From: Hamadaea sp013361475
GTDB taxonomy: Bacteria; Actinomycetota; Actinomycetes; Mycobacteriales; Micromonosporaceae
DNA length: 64,000 bases
Assembly (NCBI RefSeq): GCF_040654195.1
Contig: NZ_JBFAHM010000002.1
Coordinates: forward strand, 434,001 to 498,000
Direction: 5' to 3'
This document shows, piece after piece, positions 1 to 8,392 of the stretch (positions are counted from its first letter, which is position 1; each line of letters opens with the position of its first letter). The notes beneath the pieces were generated by a model. It searched no databases, was not told where the DNA came from, and saw only the letters and a list, made by a program, of their open reading frames with translations. The position numbers and the translations under genes are program-made.

Positions 1-54
1 GCGCACGAAGATCAGCATCCCCAAAAGTGTCGCGAGCGGGCCGGATCTCGACAC
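1..54 (-). CDS. Possible N-terminus of a membrane protein, cut by the window edge
   Basis: A minus-strand GTG at 52-54 opens a frame that stays open to the left edge. It reads a short basic start followed by a hydrophobic run (LATLLGMLIFV), as in a first membrane segment. No Shine-Dalgarno is visible and only 18 codons are present, so this is a weak call. An ATG at 71-73 opens a different, less convincing frame. It would be divergent from the methyltransferase at 135. Confidence 0.25.
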   Translation of the reverse strand, partial: MSRSGPLATLLGMLIFVR

Positions 55-122
55 AGGACGGGATCTGGATCATGGTCGCGACACCGGGCGGCCGACCCCG
101 GGCGGCCCGCCTTCCATGGGCT

Positions 123-128
123 TAGGCT
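123..128 (+). promoter_or_regulatory. Candidate -10 box of a leaderless promoter
   Basis: TAGGCT lies six bases before the ATG at 135 and no Shine-Dalgarno is present. This fits the TANNNT -10 box of actinobacterial leaderless transcripts. The same hexamer and spacing recur before the diguanylate cyclase at 50503. Confidence 0.45.
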
Positions 129-134
129 TGATCG

Positions 135-740
135 ATGGCGAGCAACGCGTACGACGAGGTATATCGCGCACCGGTCGCACCACCGTGGGACCTCGGCGCG
201 CCGCAGCCGGCCCTGGCGCGGATGCTCGCCGAGGGGCGGGTCCGAGGGCCGCGCGTGCTCGACGTCGGCTGCGGTCCCGGGGATCTCGCGATCGCGCTCG
301 CCCGCCACGGATTCGACGTGACGGCGGTCGACGTCTCGCCGGTGGCGATCGACATCGCGCGTACGCGGGCGGCGAACGCGGGGGTGGCCGTCCACTTCGA
401 GGTTCAGGACGCGACCACGCTGTCGTTGCCGCCAGCACCGTTCGACTCCGTCTTCGACTCGGGCTTGTTGCATAGTCTGCTCCGGGTCGGCGAAGCCGAA
501 GCGGACCGCTATCTGGCGCTGCTGCCCGGGTTGGCCGCGCCCGGCGCGACGGTGTTCGTGCTGGCGATGTCGGTGACGGCCGCCCAGGGCTGGGGCGTGA
601 CCGAGGCGTACCTGCGGGCGAAGTTCGCCGAGCCGCACTGGACGGACACCGAGGTCGACGACATCGAGATCGCGGCCGACCTCAAGCCGGGCAGCCTCAG
701 CCTCGCGGGGTTCCTGGTACGCACGCTGCGTGCCGGTTAA
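135..740 (+). CDS. Class I SAM-dependent methyltransferase
   Basis: A 201-residue soluble protein with a complete Rossmann-type methyltransferase core. Motif I is VLDVGCGPGDLA at about residues 40-52, followed by an acidic strand end (VTAVDVSP) that would hold the SAM ribose and a post-motif FDSVFDSGLLHSL segment. It belongs to the small single-domain methyltransferases; nothing shows the substrate. Translation probably starts on a leaderless mRNA (TAGGCT box six bases upstream). Its TAA overlaps the stop of the convergent IMPase-like gene by 4 bases. Confidence 0.9.
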   Translation: MASNAYDEVYRAPVAPPWDLGAPQPALARMLAEGRVRGPRVLDVGCGPGDLAIALARHGFDVTAVDVSPVAIDIARTRAANAGVAVHFEVQDATTLSLPPAPFDSVFDSGLLHSLLRVGEAEADRYLALLPGLAAPGATVFVLAMSVTAAQGWGVTEAYLRAKFAEPHWTDTEVDDIEIAADLKPGSLSLAGFLVRTLRAG

Positions 741-1507
741 CGCAGCAGCGACAGCAGAGCCTCGTGGGTCGCTTCGTCGGCGGCGACGAGGAGCCCGCCG
801 ACGCCGGTGTGCAGCGGCTGGCCCTGGATGCCCGTGACCACGCAGCCGGCTGCCTGGCAGAACGCGATGCCCGCCGCGAAGTGCACGCTGTCGCGCAGGT
901 CCCCCGCCGTCAGGTACGCCGCCCGCCGTCCCGCGCCGACCCAGGCGACCGCGAGTGTGGTGGACAGGACGCGGGGGCGGAAGCGCTGGTTGAACACGGC
1001 GTCGGCCAGCAGGGCGGTCGCCGAGAACTCGGGGCTGTCCGGATGCGGATCGAGATTGATGTCGACCAGACGCGAATCGGCTGACGGGACGGCGGGCCGG
1101 TCTTCGCCGTTTCGGCGTACCGAGGCGTGTTCGCCGTCGGTCCAGAAGACTTCGCCGGTGAACGGGTCGGCGCTGGCGGCCGCGGTGACCCGCGATCCCG
1201 TACGCAGCGCGACGTTGACGGCGACCATGGTCGTCTCGGCGGCGTAGTTGAGGGTGCCGCACAGCGGATCGACGAACCAGGTGCGGTCGCCGATCGTGCC
1301 GCCGGTCTCCTCACCGAGCACGGCGTCGTCGGGCCGCGTCTCCCGCAGTACGCCGAGGATCGCCTGCTCGGCGGCGAGGTCGGCCTCGGTCGCGAAGTCA
1401 CCGGGGGCCTTGGCCTGACGGATCAGCGAACCGCCGAACTTCGCCCGGACGATCGCGGCACCGGCTTCGGCCGCCGCGAGCGCGACTCCATGATCAGTCA
1501 GAGACAC
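737..1507 (-). CDS. Inositol monophosphatase family protein with altered metal site
   Basis: A 256-residue member of the IMPase/FBPase fold. The GEE segment (LGEETGG, residues 64-70) and the first aspartate of the DPxDGT motif (D80) are kept. The second aspartate of that motif is Cys83 (DPLCGTLNY), and the usual WDxAAG motif reads VHFAAG with His209 in place of aspartate. Two of the usual Mg2+ ligands are therefore changed, so ordinary inositol-phosphate hydrolysis is uncertain. I chose the GTG at 1507 because homology begins there; it overlaps the end of the upstream peptidase gene by 14 bases, suggesting coupling. Confidence 0.85.
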   Translation of the reverse strand: MSLTDHGVALAAAEAGAAIVRAKFGGSLIRQAKAPGDFATEADLAAEQAILGVLRETRPDDAVLGEETGGTIGDRTWFVDPLCGTLNYAAETTMVAVNVALRTGSRVTAAASADPFTGEVFWTDGEHASVRRNGEDRPAVPSADSRLVDINLDPHPDSPEFSATALLADAVFNQRFRPRVLSTTLAVAWVGAGRRAAYLTAGDLRDSVHFAAGIAFCQAAGCVVTGIQGQPLHTGVGGLLVAADEATHEALLSLLR

Positions 1508-2120
1508 CCGGGGAGGATACCGCCGGGCAGTTCTTGCTCGTACGCCTGACCGTGTACTCGTGATCGTCGGTGGTGATCCCGGACGGCTGGCCGTCGAAGT
1601 AGGCCTCCACCTTCTCCCAGCCGCGATGCTGCTCATAATGCAGGTGCGGCGCGCCCGAGTTGCCGGTGCTGCCGACCTTGCCGAGCTGCTGGCCCTGCAC
1701 GACCTTGTCGCCGACTTCGACGAGCGGCGGTTCGAGCATGTGCAGGTACTGCGTCGTCCACTTCCGGCCGTGGTCGATCTTCACCCAGTAGCCGCCGCCG
1801 CGGCCCTTCGGCCCCTTCGGGTTCTTGGGCGTACGCCCGCCCAGTTCGCCGTTGATCCCGGACTCGATGACGGTGCCGCCGTAGGAGGCGAACACCGGAC
1901 GGCCCCAGGCCGATCCCTTGGCGGGGAACATGTCGAGGTCGAAGTCGTCGTGGCCGGGGTAGGTGCCGAGCTCCCAGGTCTCGCCACAGGCGACCGGCAG
2001 CTGGAACAGCGGGCGTGGCCCGGGCGGCAACAGCATCGGGACGACCACGAACGCGGCGGCGGTCAGCACCGTGGTGGCGGCGGCGATGGCGATCGTCCAG
2101 ATCATGCGGCGGCGGTTCAC
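1494..2120 (-). CDS. M23 family peptidase (LytM-like), membrane-anchored
   Basis: 208 residues. Residues 7-32 form an N-terminal hydrophobic anchor, so the protein should lie outside the membrane. The C-terminal half has the M23 fold: GHDDFDLD would give the first His and Asp zinc ligands, then GGTV, a YLHM segment and the HLHYE signature. It probably cuts peptidoglycan cross-bridges or acts as a LytM regulator of such enzymes. It sits between the GntR gene and the IMPase-like gene on the same strand, and its 3' end overlaps the latter. Confidence 0.85.
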   Translation of the reverse strand: MNRRRMIWTIAIAAATTVLTAAAFVVVPMLLPPGPRPLFQLPVACGETWELGTYPGHDDFDLDMFPAKGSAWGRPVFASYGGTVIESGINGELGGRTPKNPKGPKGRGGGYWVKIDHGRKWTTQYLHMLEPPLVEVGDKVVQGQQLGKVGSTGNSGAPHLHYEQHRGWEKVEAYFDGQPSGITTDDHEYTVRRTSKNCPAVSSPGVSD

Positions 2121-2156
2121 CGGGCCGAGCGTACCGACGCCGACGTTAAAACGGTG

Positions 2157-2795
2157 TCAGCGCCCGAGGGCCGACATGATGATGCGGGCCGTGTTCTCGA
2201 CGTGCTCGCGGGCGATCTTGGCGGCGGTCTCGGCGTCCTGCGCCCGCAACGCCGCCACGAGGTCCCGGTGCTGCCGGTTCACGATCTCGTCGTCGGCCGG
2301 GGTGAAGACGACCGGCTGGTGGAAGTTCCAGTAGTTCACCTTGGTGCGCCGGAAGAACTGGCTCACCAGGCTGTTACCGGCCGCCTTGGTGACGAGGTCG
2401 TGGAACTCGTTGTTCAGCTCGGTCAGCCGGGCCCGGGACGCCGCCGGGTCCTCCATCAGCTCGATCAGCTCGTCGAGCCGGGCGAAGTCGTCCTGCTTGA
2501 GGCGACCGGCGGCCAGGTACGCCGCGTGCGCCTCGACGCCGGCCCGCGCCTCGATGATCTCCAGCATCTCCTCCGGGGCGTGATCGCGCACGATCCAGCC
2601 CCGGCGCTGTTCGACCAGCCCCTCCTGGCGCAGCCGCAGCAGTGCCTCGCGGACGGGGGTGCGGCTGACCTTCAGCCAGTCCGCCAGCTCCTCCTCGACG
2701 AGGCGGTGGTTCGGGCGGAACTGCGCGGACAGGATCGCCTCACGGAGCCGCTCGTGCACGACGTCCGCCACGAACTCGGTGCTGCGCGCGGCCAT
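2157..2795 (-). CDS. GntR family regulator, FCD (FadR-like) subfamily
   Basis: 212 residues. The N-terminal winged helix (residues about 8-75) has the family pattern LREAIL..F.P...L.E..LA..L.VSRTPVREAL, followed by an all-helical FCD ligand-binding domain with metal-type histidines (EFHDL and the C-terminal REHVENT). Proteins of this family repress catabolic or transport genes in response to small acids. A CGTATAC/CGTACAC site lies just upstream at 2826-2844 and could be its own operator. It follows the antiporter gene on the same strand. Confidence 0.9.
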   Translation of the reverse strand: MAARSTEFVADVVHERLREAILSAQFRPNHRLVEEELADWLKVSRTPVREALLRLRQEGLVEQRRGWIVRDHAPEEMLEIIEARAGVEAHAAYLAAGRLKQDDFARLDELIELMEDPAASRARLTELNNEFHDLVTKAAGNSLVSQFFRRTKVNYWNFHQPVVFTPADDEIVNRQHRDLVAALRAQDAETAAKIAREHVENTARIIMSALGR

Positions 2796-2823
2796 TCAGG
2801 TCCCATTCCTGCCAGAGGGGCAA

Positions 2824-2846
2824 ATCGTATACAAAAGCGTACACGA
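2824..2846 (-). promoter_or_regulatory. Candidate GntR operator
   Basis: CGTATAC at 2826-2832 and CGTACAC at 2838-2844 form a 12-base-spaced pair in the short gap between the antiporter stop and the gntR start. GTATAC cores are typical of FCD-type GntR operators. Autoregulation is an inference. Confidence 0.45.
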
Positions 2847-2847
2847 C

Positions 2848-4083
2848 CTAGCTCGGGCTGCGATCCGGCGTCAACTCCTCGGGGGCAGCGGCCTGGTGTG
2901 GCACCGGCAGACTCGGCTGAACCGGGCCACGCCGGACGGCGTACCGCTTGGCAAGCGGAACGATGGCGCGGGCAGTGAGCGGGCCGGTGACCGCGAGCAC
3001 CAGCACGTACGCCGCCGCCAGCGGGCCGAGTTCGGAATTGACCCCGGCGGTGACCGCCAGCCCGGCGATGACGATGTTGAACTCCCCGCGCGGCAGCAAC
3101 GCCGCCCCGGCACGCAAGCGGCCGAGCGTCGAGACGCCGGCCCGGCGCGCGGCCCACCAGCCGGTGGCCATCTTCGTCAGCATGCCCACGACCGCGAGCG
3201 CGATCGCTATGCCGGCCACCGGCGGCAGATCGCCCGGATCGGTGTGCAGGCCGAAGAAGACGAAGAACACCGCCGCGAACAGGTCCCGCAGCGGTGTGAG
3301 CAGTTCGCGGGCCTGGTGCGCGAGCGGCCCGGACAGCGCGATGCCGACCAGGAACGCGCCGACCGCCGCCGAGACCTGCAGCATCTGCGCGACCCCGGCG
3401 ACCAGGACGGTCAGGCCGAGCACCTTGAGCAGCAGCACTTCCTGGCTGGGCGAGGCGACCAGCTTCTCCACGATGTGGCCGAACCGCAGCGCCACGATGA
3501 GGATCACGGTGATGGTGGCCGCGGCGATGCCGAGGGTGATCGCGCCGGTGAGGAACCCGGCCCCGGCCAGCATGGCGGTCAGGATCGGCAGGTAGACGGC
3601 CATCGTGAGGTCTTCGAAGACCAGCAGCGACAGCACGACCGGGACTTCGCGGTTGCCCAGCCAGTCCAGGTCGGCCATCACCTTGGCGGTGATGCCGGAC
3701 GACGTCACATAGGTGATGCCGCCGAGCGCAACGGCCGCGACGGGACCCCAGCCCATGAGCAGCGCGACGGCGACGCCGGGCAGCGAGTTGAGCACGAGGT
3801 CGACCAGACCGGCCGGTGCGTTGGTGCGCAACGTGCCCACGAGTTCGGGCGCGGTGTACTCCAGGCCCAGGGTGAACAGCAGGAGGATGACGCCGATCTC
3901 GGCGCCGGTCGCGGTGAACTCCTCGCTCGTCGTGAGCGGCAGGATGCCGCCGTGGCCGAAGGCCAGACCGGCCAGCAGATAGAGCGGGATCGGAGAGATG
4001 CTGAAGCGCAGCGACAACGCGCCGAGCAGCCCGAGGGCAAGGATGATGGCGCCGATCTCGATCAGCGTGAAGGCGGCGTGCAT
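2848..4083 (-). CDS. Cation:proton antiporter, CPA2 family
   Basis: A 411-residue integral membrane protein with about 12 hydrophobic segments, matching the Na+/H+ exchanger domain of the KefB/KhtU type. It starts at the ATG at 4083, where the first membrane helix begins directly (HAAFTLIEIGAIILALGLLGA). There is no fused RCK domain; that role falls to the separate protein encoded 8 bases upstream. The pair resembles Bacillus KhtT-KhtU, K+ efflux coupled to proton uptake. A charged tail ends the protein. Confidence 0.9.
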   Translation of the reverse strand: MHAAFTLIEIGAIILALGLLGALSLRFSISPIPLYLLAGLAFGHGGILPLTTSEEFTATGAEIGVILLLFTLGLEYTAPELVGTLRTNAPAGLVDLVLNSLPGVAVALLMGWGPVAAVALGGITYVTSSGITAKVMADLDWLGNREVPVVLSLLVFEDLTMAVYLPILTAMLAGAGFLTGAITLGIAAATITVILIVALRFGHIVEKLVASPSQEVLLLKVLGLTVLVAGVAQMLQVSAAVGAFLVGIALSGPLAHQARELLTPLRDLFAAVFFVFFGLHTDPGDLPPVAGIAIALAVVGMLTKMATGWWAARRAGVSTLGRLRAGAALLPRGEFNIVIAGLAVTAGVNSELGPLAAAYVLVLAVTGPLTARAIVPLAKRYAVRRGPVQPSLPVPHQAAAPEELTPDRSPS

Positions 4084-4091
4084 AGGCGGCC

Positions 4092-4619
4092 CTATCCGCG
4101 CGTGAAGATCTCGGCGGCGGCCGCGGTGCCGTCGGCCGTGCCGACCAGCACCACGAGATCGCCGCCGCGCAGGCGGGTGTCCGGGCCGGGGCTCGCGACG
4201 ACCTCCGCGTCCCGCACGATCGCGACGATCGACGCGCCGGTGCGGGTCCGCACCCGGGCGTCGCCCATGAAGCGACCGGCGTAAGGCGAGCCGTCGGCCA
4301 CCTGCACCTGGATCGTGACCAGACCGGTCACCTGCCGCTGCAGGTCCGCCAGCCGCTCGACGAGCCGGGCCGTGCCGAGCAACTCGGCGACTCCGTTGGC
4401 TTCCTCGCCCGTCAGCGCGAGGGTCGCCAGGGTGGTATCGGGATCTCGCGGGTCGTAGACGACCAGGTCCCGGCGACCGTTGTGGTGGGAGACGACCGCG
4501 GCGTGCTGCCCGCGCGCCGTCCGGAACTCGTGCCGCAGCCCGATGCCCGGAAGCGCCGTCCGCTCGACCTCCACCTCGATCAGCCCCTCTCGCCTCGCCG
4601 GTCCCCCATGATCGCACAC
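4092..4619 (-). CDS. Antiporter regulatory subunit with TrkA-C (RCK_C) domain
   Basis: A soluble protein of about 175 residues. The N-terminal part (VEVERTALPGIGLRHEF) is typical of KhtT-like subunits. The C-terminal 70 residues are a TrkA-C domain (GASIVAIVRD, then LRGGDLVVLVGT). It should gate the adjacent CPA2 antiporter in response to a nucleotide or ion. Start choice is uncertain: GTG at 4619 is used, ATG at 4646 is also in frame, and homologues begin close to the conserved LIEVEVERT. Confidence 0.85.
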   Translation of the reverse strand: MCDHGGPARREGLIEVEVERTALPGIGLRHEFRTARGQHAAVVSHHNGRRDLVVYDPRDPDTTLATLALTGEEANGVAELLGTARLVERLADLQRQVTGLVTIQVQVADGSPYAGRFMGDARVRTRTGASIVAIVRDAEVVASPGPDTRLRGGDLVVLVGTADGTAAAAEIFTRG

Positions 4620-4662
4620 CGCCCCTTGCGCGCCCGCTCTGCTCATTGCGGCCCGCTCGGCG

Positions 4663-4735
4663 TGATCATCGCGTCAGCCATGCTGTTTCAGGCGGCGAAA
4701 TGTCCGTTGAAACAGCATCGCTGACGCGATGATCA
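4663..4735 (-). repeat. 73-bp palindromic element, copy 1 (inverted orientation)
   Basis: Begins and ends with TGATCA. The outer arms pair perfectly for 18 bases (GATCATCGCGTCAGC and its complement, extending a few bases outside), then one mismatch, then ATGCTGTTTCA pairs with TGAAACAGCAT around a 17-base loop. The core reads GCGAAATGTCC, the reverse complement of the core in copies 2-4. It lies just past the stop of the MFS gene at 4746 and before the antiporter regulator. Confidence 0.9.
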
Positions 4736-4745
4736 CGCTTAGCCG

Positions 4746-5957
4746 TCAGGCCGGAATCGGCTCGCTGCGGGTCCGCACGCCCCACCGCACGAGCGAGGGG
4801 TACGCCATACCAGCGGCCGCGAAGACGACGGCGACAGCGAGCCAGCCGGGTCCGCCACCGCCCACGACGAGGGCCGTGAGGAGCGGTGGCGTGACCATGT
4901 TGCCGATCTGCCGCCCGGTCAGGTAGGCGCCTTGGTACTGGCCCTGCGCCCAGTCCGGGGCCAGCCCGAAGATGACTGCCCACGTGGCTGTGGAGCTGAA
5001 CAGCTCACCCAGCACGTGTACGCACGCCGCGGCCAGCACTCCGACACAGACCGCCCAGGTGGGCATACCGGTGGACGCTCCGAACAGGACACAGGCGACG
5101 GCGATGATCAGCGCACCGCGACGGCCCGTACGCGCGGCGCTCGCCAGGCCGTCGGTGCCGCCGGACGCCCACACCTGCAGCAGGACGCAGCCGGTCGTGT
5201 TGATGAGCAACGCCGCCGAGACCAGCCACAGTGGACCGCTGGTGTGCACGGTCAGCCACAACGGCAGCCCGATCGTCAGCAGTTCGTTGTAGAGCGCGGC
5301 GACGAGCCCGTCGACCAGGGCGAAGCTGAGGAACGGGCGATCTCGCAACGCGACCAGGCGCGGCTGCTCGGCCGGCCGCTCGACGACCGGCTGTTCCAGG
5401 TGCACCCGGGTGAGGACCACTGCCGCCAGCAGGAACGTGATCGCGTTGCCTAGCAGCATCACCGCGTACGCCGATCGCGTGTCCAGCATCAGCGGGATGC
5501 TGCCGATCAACGCCCCCAGGCCGATCCCGGCGTTGTTCGCCGAGCGCAGGAACGCGCGTACGCGTAGCCGCTGCCCGGGTTCGACGGCCGCGGCGATCAT
5601 GGCGCCGTTCGCCGCCTTCGCGCCCGCCTCGCCGATCGCGATCAGGCAGGCGATCGGGGCGAACGACCACAGCCCGCGTACGCCGATGAGCCCGGCGAAG
5701 CACGCCGCCTGCAGGATCAGCAGGCCGAGCATGACGCGCTTCGGGCCGTACTTGTCGGCGACGTAGCCCATCGGGGTGCTCAGCGCCATGCCCGCGCCGG
5801 CCGCGATCGCCAGGCCGAGCGCGACCTCGGCCGGGCTCAGCCCGATCGAGCGCGTCAGGAAGAGCGTGCTCGTCGTCAGGTACGCCCCGTTGCCGAGGGT
5901 GTTGACGAAGTGGGCGCCGATGAGGATGCGGGCGTTGCCGCGGGGTGGGAGCAGCAC
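4746..5957 (-). CDS. MFS transporter
   Basis: 403 residues with about 12 membrane segments and the MFS loop 2-3 motif GYVADKYGPKRV near residue 62. Conserved glycines in the first half (AAGAGMALSTPMGYVADKYG) support a drug-efflux-like carrier. The substrate is unknown. The gene stands alone on the minus strand with a GTACGG direct repeat upstream and palindromic repeat copy 1 right behind its stop codon. Confidence 0.9.
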   Translation of the reverse strand: MLLPPRGNARILIGAHFVNTLGNGAYLTTSTLFLTRSIGLSPAEVALGLAIAAGAGMALSTPMGYVADKYGPKRVMLGLLILQAACFAGLIGVRGLWSFAPIACLIAIGEAGAKAANGAMIAAAVEPGQRLRVRAFLRSANNAGIGLGALIGSIPLMLDTRSAYAVMLLGNAITFLLAAVVLTRVHLEQPVVERPAEQPRLVALRDRPFLSFALVDGLVAALYNELLTIGLPLWLTVHTSGPLWLVSAALLINTTGCVLLQVWASGGTDGLASAARTGRRGALIIAVACVLFGASTGMPTWAVCVGVLAAACVHVLGELFSSTATWAVIFGLAPDWAQGQYQGAYLTGRQIGNMVTPPLLTALVVGGGGPGWLAVAVVFAAAGMAYPSLVRWGVRTRSEPIPA

Positions 5958-5972
5958 GCCGGGAGCGTAACA

Positions 5973-5986
5973 GTACGGACGTACGG
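5973..5986. promoter_or_regulatory. Candidate operator upstream of the MFS gene
   Basis: GTACGG occurs twice with an 8-base period (GTACGGACGTACGG) 16 bases before the MFS start. The nested GTAC repeats resemble TetR-type sites, but no TetR gene is adjacent. Low confidence. Confidence 0.25.
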
Positions 5987-6032
5987 TTTGTTAAGCCCGC
6001 GTGACCGGGCTCACTCGCTTCCTATGCGCTCG

Positions 6033-7070
6033 TCAGGGCACGAGGACGGCCCGGCCCGGCACCGTGCCCGCCTCCAGGTCGGCGAACGCCTGCAACCCGT
6101 CGGCCAGCGGATACGTCTTCACGTCGACGGTGATCTTGCCCTCCTGCGCGAGCGAGATGACCTGCCGCTGGTCGGTACGCGTACCGCCGAACGAGCGGCG
6201 TACGTCGACACCCCAGGGCAGCGGTTCGGCCGCCCCGTTGGCCTCGTAGGTGAACGAGCCGCCGCCGAGCCCGACGAACCGCAGCGCGCCGTCCGGGGCG
6301 ATCGTGTGCGTGGCCAGGTCGATCGTCGGCTGGACGCCCACGAAGTCGAAGACGGCGTCGGCCCCGTAGCCGCCGGTCTCCTCCAGGATCCGCTTCACCG
6401 CCGACTCGTCGCTGGAGAGGACGAGGTCCGCCCCATGCTCCTTGGCGATCTCCAGCTTCTGCTCGCTGGAGTCGACGGCGATGATGCGCGCCGACGTGGT
6501 CGCCGCGAGGATCTGCAGCCCGACATGGCCCAGACCGCCGACCGCGATGACGACCGCCGTCGAGCCCGGCCCGAGCCGGTGCCGTGCCCCGTTGATCGCG
6601 TGCATCGGGGTGAGCCCGGCGTCGGCCAGCGGAGCCGCCTGCACCGGATCGAGGTCGCCGAGCGGTTCGAGGTAGCGCGCCTTGACCCGCATGTACTCCG
6701 CCATGCCGCCGTTCGGCCCCAGCCCCGGGCACGGCGGGTACGCGTACCGGCCGCCCTGGTTCACGCAGACGTTGTCGCGCCCCTCGATGCACGGCCGGCA
6801 GACGCCGCAGGCCCAGATCAGGTAGACGAGCACGGCGTCGCCCCGGGCGAACCCCGTGACCGTGTCGCCGAGCTGCTCGACGTGCCCGGACGTCTCATGA
6901 CCCAAGGTCATGTTCGGGATCGGCCACTCCGGCGCGTGCAGCACGTGGATGTCGGAGTGGCACAGCCCGGCTCCAGCCACCTTCACGAGCACCTCGTCGG
7001 AGGCGATCTCCGGCACGTCGACGTCGCGTACCTCGATCTTGCCGGGTGAGACCAGCTGCAAAGCCCGCAT
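6033..7070 (-). CDS. Zinc-dependent alcohol dehydrogenase (MDR family)
   Basis: 345 residues. Catalytic zinc ligands are visible: Cys in GLCHSDIHVLH (about residue 36), His-Glu in LGHETSGH (about 59), and a later site. The structural-zinc lobe CGVCRPCIEGRDNVC has all four cysteines. The NAD(P)-binding fold carries AVGGLGHVGLQ, and VDSSEQK suggests NAD preference. The start at ATG 7070 has a GAGGG Shine-Dalgarno. Closest in pattern to bacterial NAD-dependent alcohol dehydrogenases such as AdhP/RhodAdh. Same strand as the SMR gene upstream. Confidence 0.93.
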   Translation of the reverse strand: MRALQLVSPGKIEVRDVDVPEIASDEVLVKVAGAGLCHSDIHVLHAPEWPIPNMTLGHETSGHVEQLGDTVTGFARGDAVLVYLIWACGVCRPCIEGRDNVCVNQGGRYAYPPCPGLGPNGGMAEYMRVKARYLEPLGDLDPVQAAPLADAGLTPMHAINGARHRLGPGSTAVVIAVGGLGHVGLQILAATTSARIIAVDSSEQKLEIAKEHGADLVLSSDESAVKRILEETGGYGADAVFDFVGVQPTIDLATHTIAPDGALRFVGLGGGSFTYEANGAAEPLPWGVDVRRSFGGTRTDQRQVISLAQEGKITVDVKTYPLADGLQAFADLEAGTVPGRAVLVP

Positions 7071-7134
7071 GCCCTCACGGTATCGGCCACACGGCGTTCG
7101 CATCCCCGATTTGCGCAGGCCAGGACCCTGATAC

Positions 7135-7461
7135 TCAGTGGGCCGTCGCGCCACCCACGTTGAGGATCACGACTCCGGCCACGATCAGGCCGATGCCGAG
7201 CACCTTCACGACGGTGATCGGCTCACCGAGGAAGACCGCGCCGATGGCGACGATCGCCGCCGTGCCCAGGCCCGACCAGACCGCGTACGCGACGCCGACC
7301 GGGACCGATTTGACCACTTGGGACAGTGCGATGAAGGCAAGGATGTAGCCGACCATGACCGCGACGGTCGGCCACAGCTTGGAGAAGCCCTCGGTCGCCT
7401 TCAGCAGACTGGTCGCGACGACCTCGGCGGCGATCGCGCCGAGCAGGAAGACGTAGCCCAT
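7135..7461 (-). CDS. SMR family multidrug efflux protein (QacE/EmrE type)
   Basis: 108 residues, four membrane helices, the normal family length. The membrane-embedded glutamate of helix 1 is present (AAEVVATSLLK, Glu13), as are the family patterns VGVAYAVWSGLG and IVAGVVILN. Such dimers exchange protons for lipophilic cations. It lies 64 bases before the alcohol dehydrogenase start, in the same direction. Confidence 0.95.
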   Translation of the reverse strand: MGYVFLLGAIAAEVVATSLLKATEGFSKLWPTVAVMVGYILAFIALSQVVKSVPVGVAYAVWSGLGTAAIVAIGAVFLGEPITVVKVLGIGLIVAGVVILNVGGATAH

Positions 7462-7478
7462 GAACGCGCACGGTAGTC

Positions 7479-8354
7479 CTAGCTGCTCCGATCCGGGAGG
7501 TCCAGCCGGGCCAGTCGCACCGGATCGGTGACGGCGAGGATGCCAGCGATCCGGTCGCCGACGACGGTGAACGCGAGCAGCGACAGCGGTGTGCCGTCCG
7601 GGCGCCAGGCCACGAGGCCGGGCAGGCCGTTGACGAGCACGGTCCGGGCGAGCGTCGCGGCTCCCCCGCCGATCCTGGCGCCGCCGGCCACCTTGGTCGC
7701 GCCGAGGACGACGATCTCGCCGTCGGGACCGTCGATGGTCAGCTTCACCTCGGGATCGAGAACGCGGAGCAGTTCATCGAAGTCGCCCCGGCGGGCCGCC
7801 GCGAGGAAGGCCTGAACCACCTCACGCTGGTGCCGTCCAGCCGCCTGTGGACGCTCGGTCGTGCGAACCTTCTTGCGGGCCCGGCTGGCCATCATCTTGG
7901 CGGCGTCGACGGACTTGCCGAGGATCTGGGCGATCTCGTCGAACGGCACCCCGAACAGGTCGTGCAGCACGAACGCCAGCCGCTCGCTCGGCCCGAGGGA
8001 TTCGAGGACCACCAGCAGCGCCAGCCCGACCGAATCGGCCAGCGCCGCGTCGCCTTCGGGGTCGTGATCGTCGGCGGTCACCACGAGATCCGGCAGCCCG
8101 TCGAAGGACGCCTCGGGCCGGGCCTGCCGCGTACGCAGAACGTCGAGGCTGATCCGGCCCACCACGGTGGTCAGCCAGGCCGCCAGGTTCTGAATGGCCG
8201 CCGGGTCCTGGCGGGACAGCCGCAGCCACGCTTCCTGCACGACGTCGTCGGCGTCGGCGTGCGACCCGAGCATCCGGTACGCGACCGCGTGCATCCGGTC
8301 TCGGTTGGCTTCGAACGCCGTCACGACCAGATCGGCCGGGGTGTTGTCGGACAT
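7479..8354 (-). CDS. sigJ: ECF sigma factor, SigJ/ECF41 type with SnoaL-like C-terminal domain
   Basis: 291 residues. Region 2 is AYRMLGSHADADDVVQEAWLRL (residues about 26-47) and region 4 is the LGPSERLAFVLHDLFGVPFDEIAQILGKS..A.KMMASRARKKV stretch (about 128-170). A SnoaL/NTF2-like domain follows (residues about 180-285), the hallmark of the ECF41 group, where it replaces an anti-sigma factor. The divergent neighbour encodes a carboxymuconolactone-decarboxylase-like protein, one of the three usual ECF41 partners. Shine-Dalgarno GAGGAAGG precedes the ATG. Confidence 0.93.
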   Translation of the reverse strand: MSDNTPADLVVTAFEANRDRMHAVAYRMLGSHADADDVVQEAWLRLSRQDPAAIQNLAAWLTTVVGRISLDVLRTRQARPEASFDGLPDLVVTADDHDPEGDAALADSVGLALLVVLESLGPSERLAFVLHDLFGVPFDEIAQILGKSVDAAKMMASRARKKVRTTERPQAAGRHQREVVQAFLAAARRGDFDELLRVLDPEVKLTIDGPDGEIVVLGATKVAGGARIGGGAATLARTVLVNGLPGLVAWRPDGTPLSLLAFTVVGDRIAGILAVTDPVRLARLDLPDRSS

Positions 8355-8356
8355 GT

Positions 8357-8383
8357 TGTTACCTTCCTCGGAACCGCTCCGTC
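8357..8383 (+). promoter_or_regulatory. Candidate ECF41 promoter for the CMD gene
   Basis: TGTTACC at 8357-8363, a 16-base spacer, and CGTC at 8380-8383. The published ECF41 consensus is, to my knowledge, TGTCACA and CGTC. Transcription would start near 8390 and run to the ATG at 8437. Confidence 0.65.
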
Positions 8384-8392
8384 ATGGGTGAT

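Noticed and set aside
2659..4284. Long plus-strand frame opposite the CPA2 antiporter and GntR genes
   Set aside because: Antisense shadow with Asp/Arg/Gln-rich translation; the minus strand holds recognisable proteins.
5973..5986. GTACGG repeat as a firm TetR site
   Set aside because: GTAC words are very common in this genome, so it was kept only as a low-confidence feature and not as a finding.
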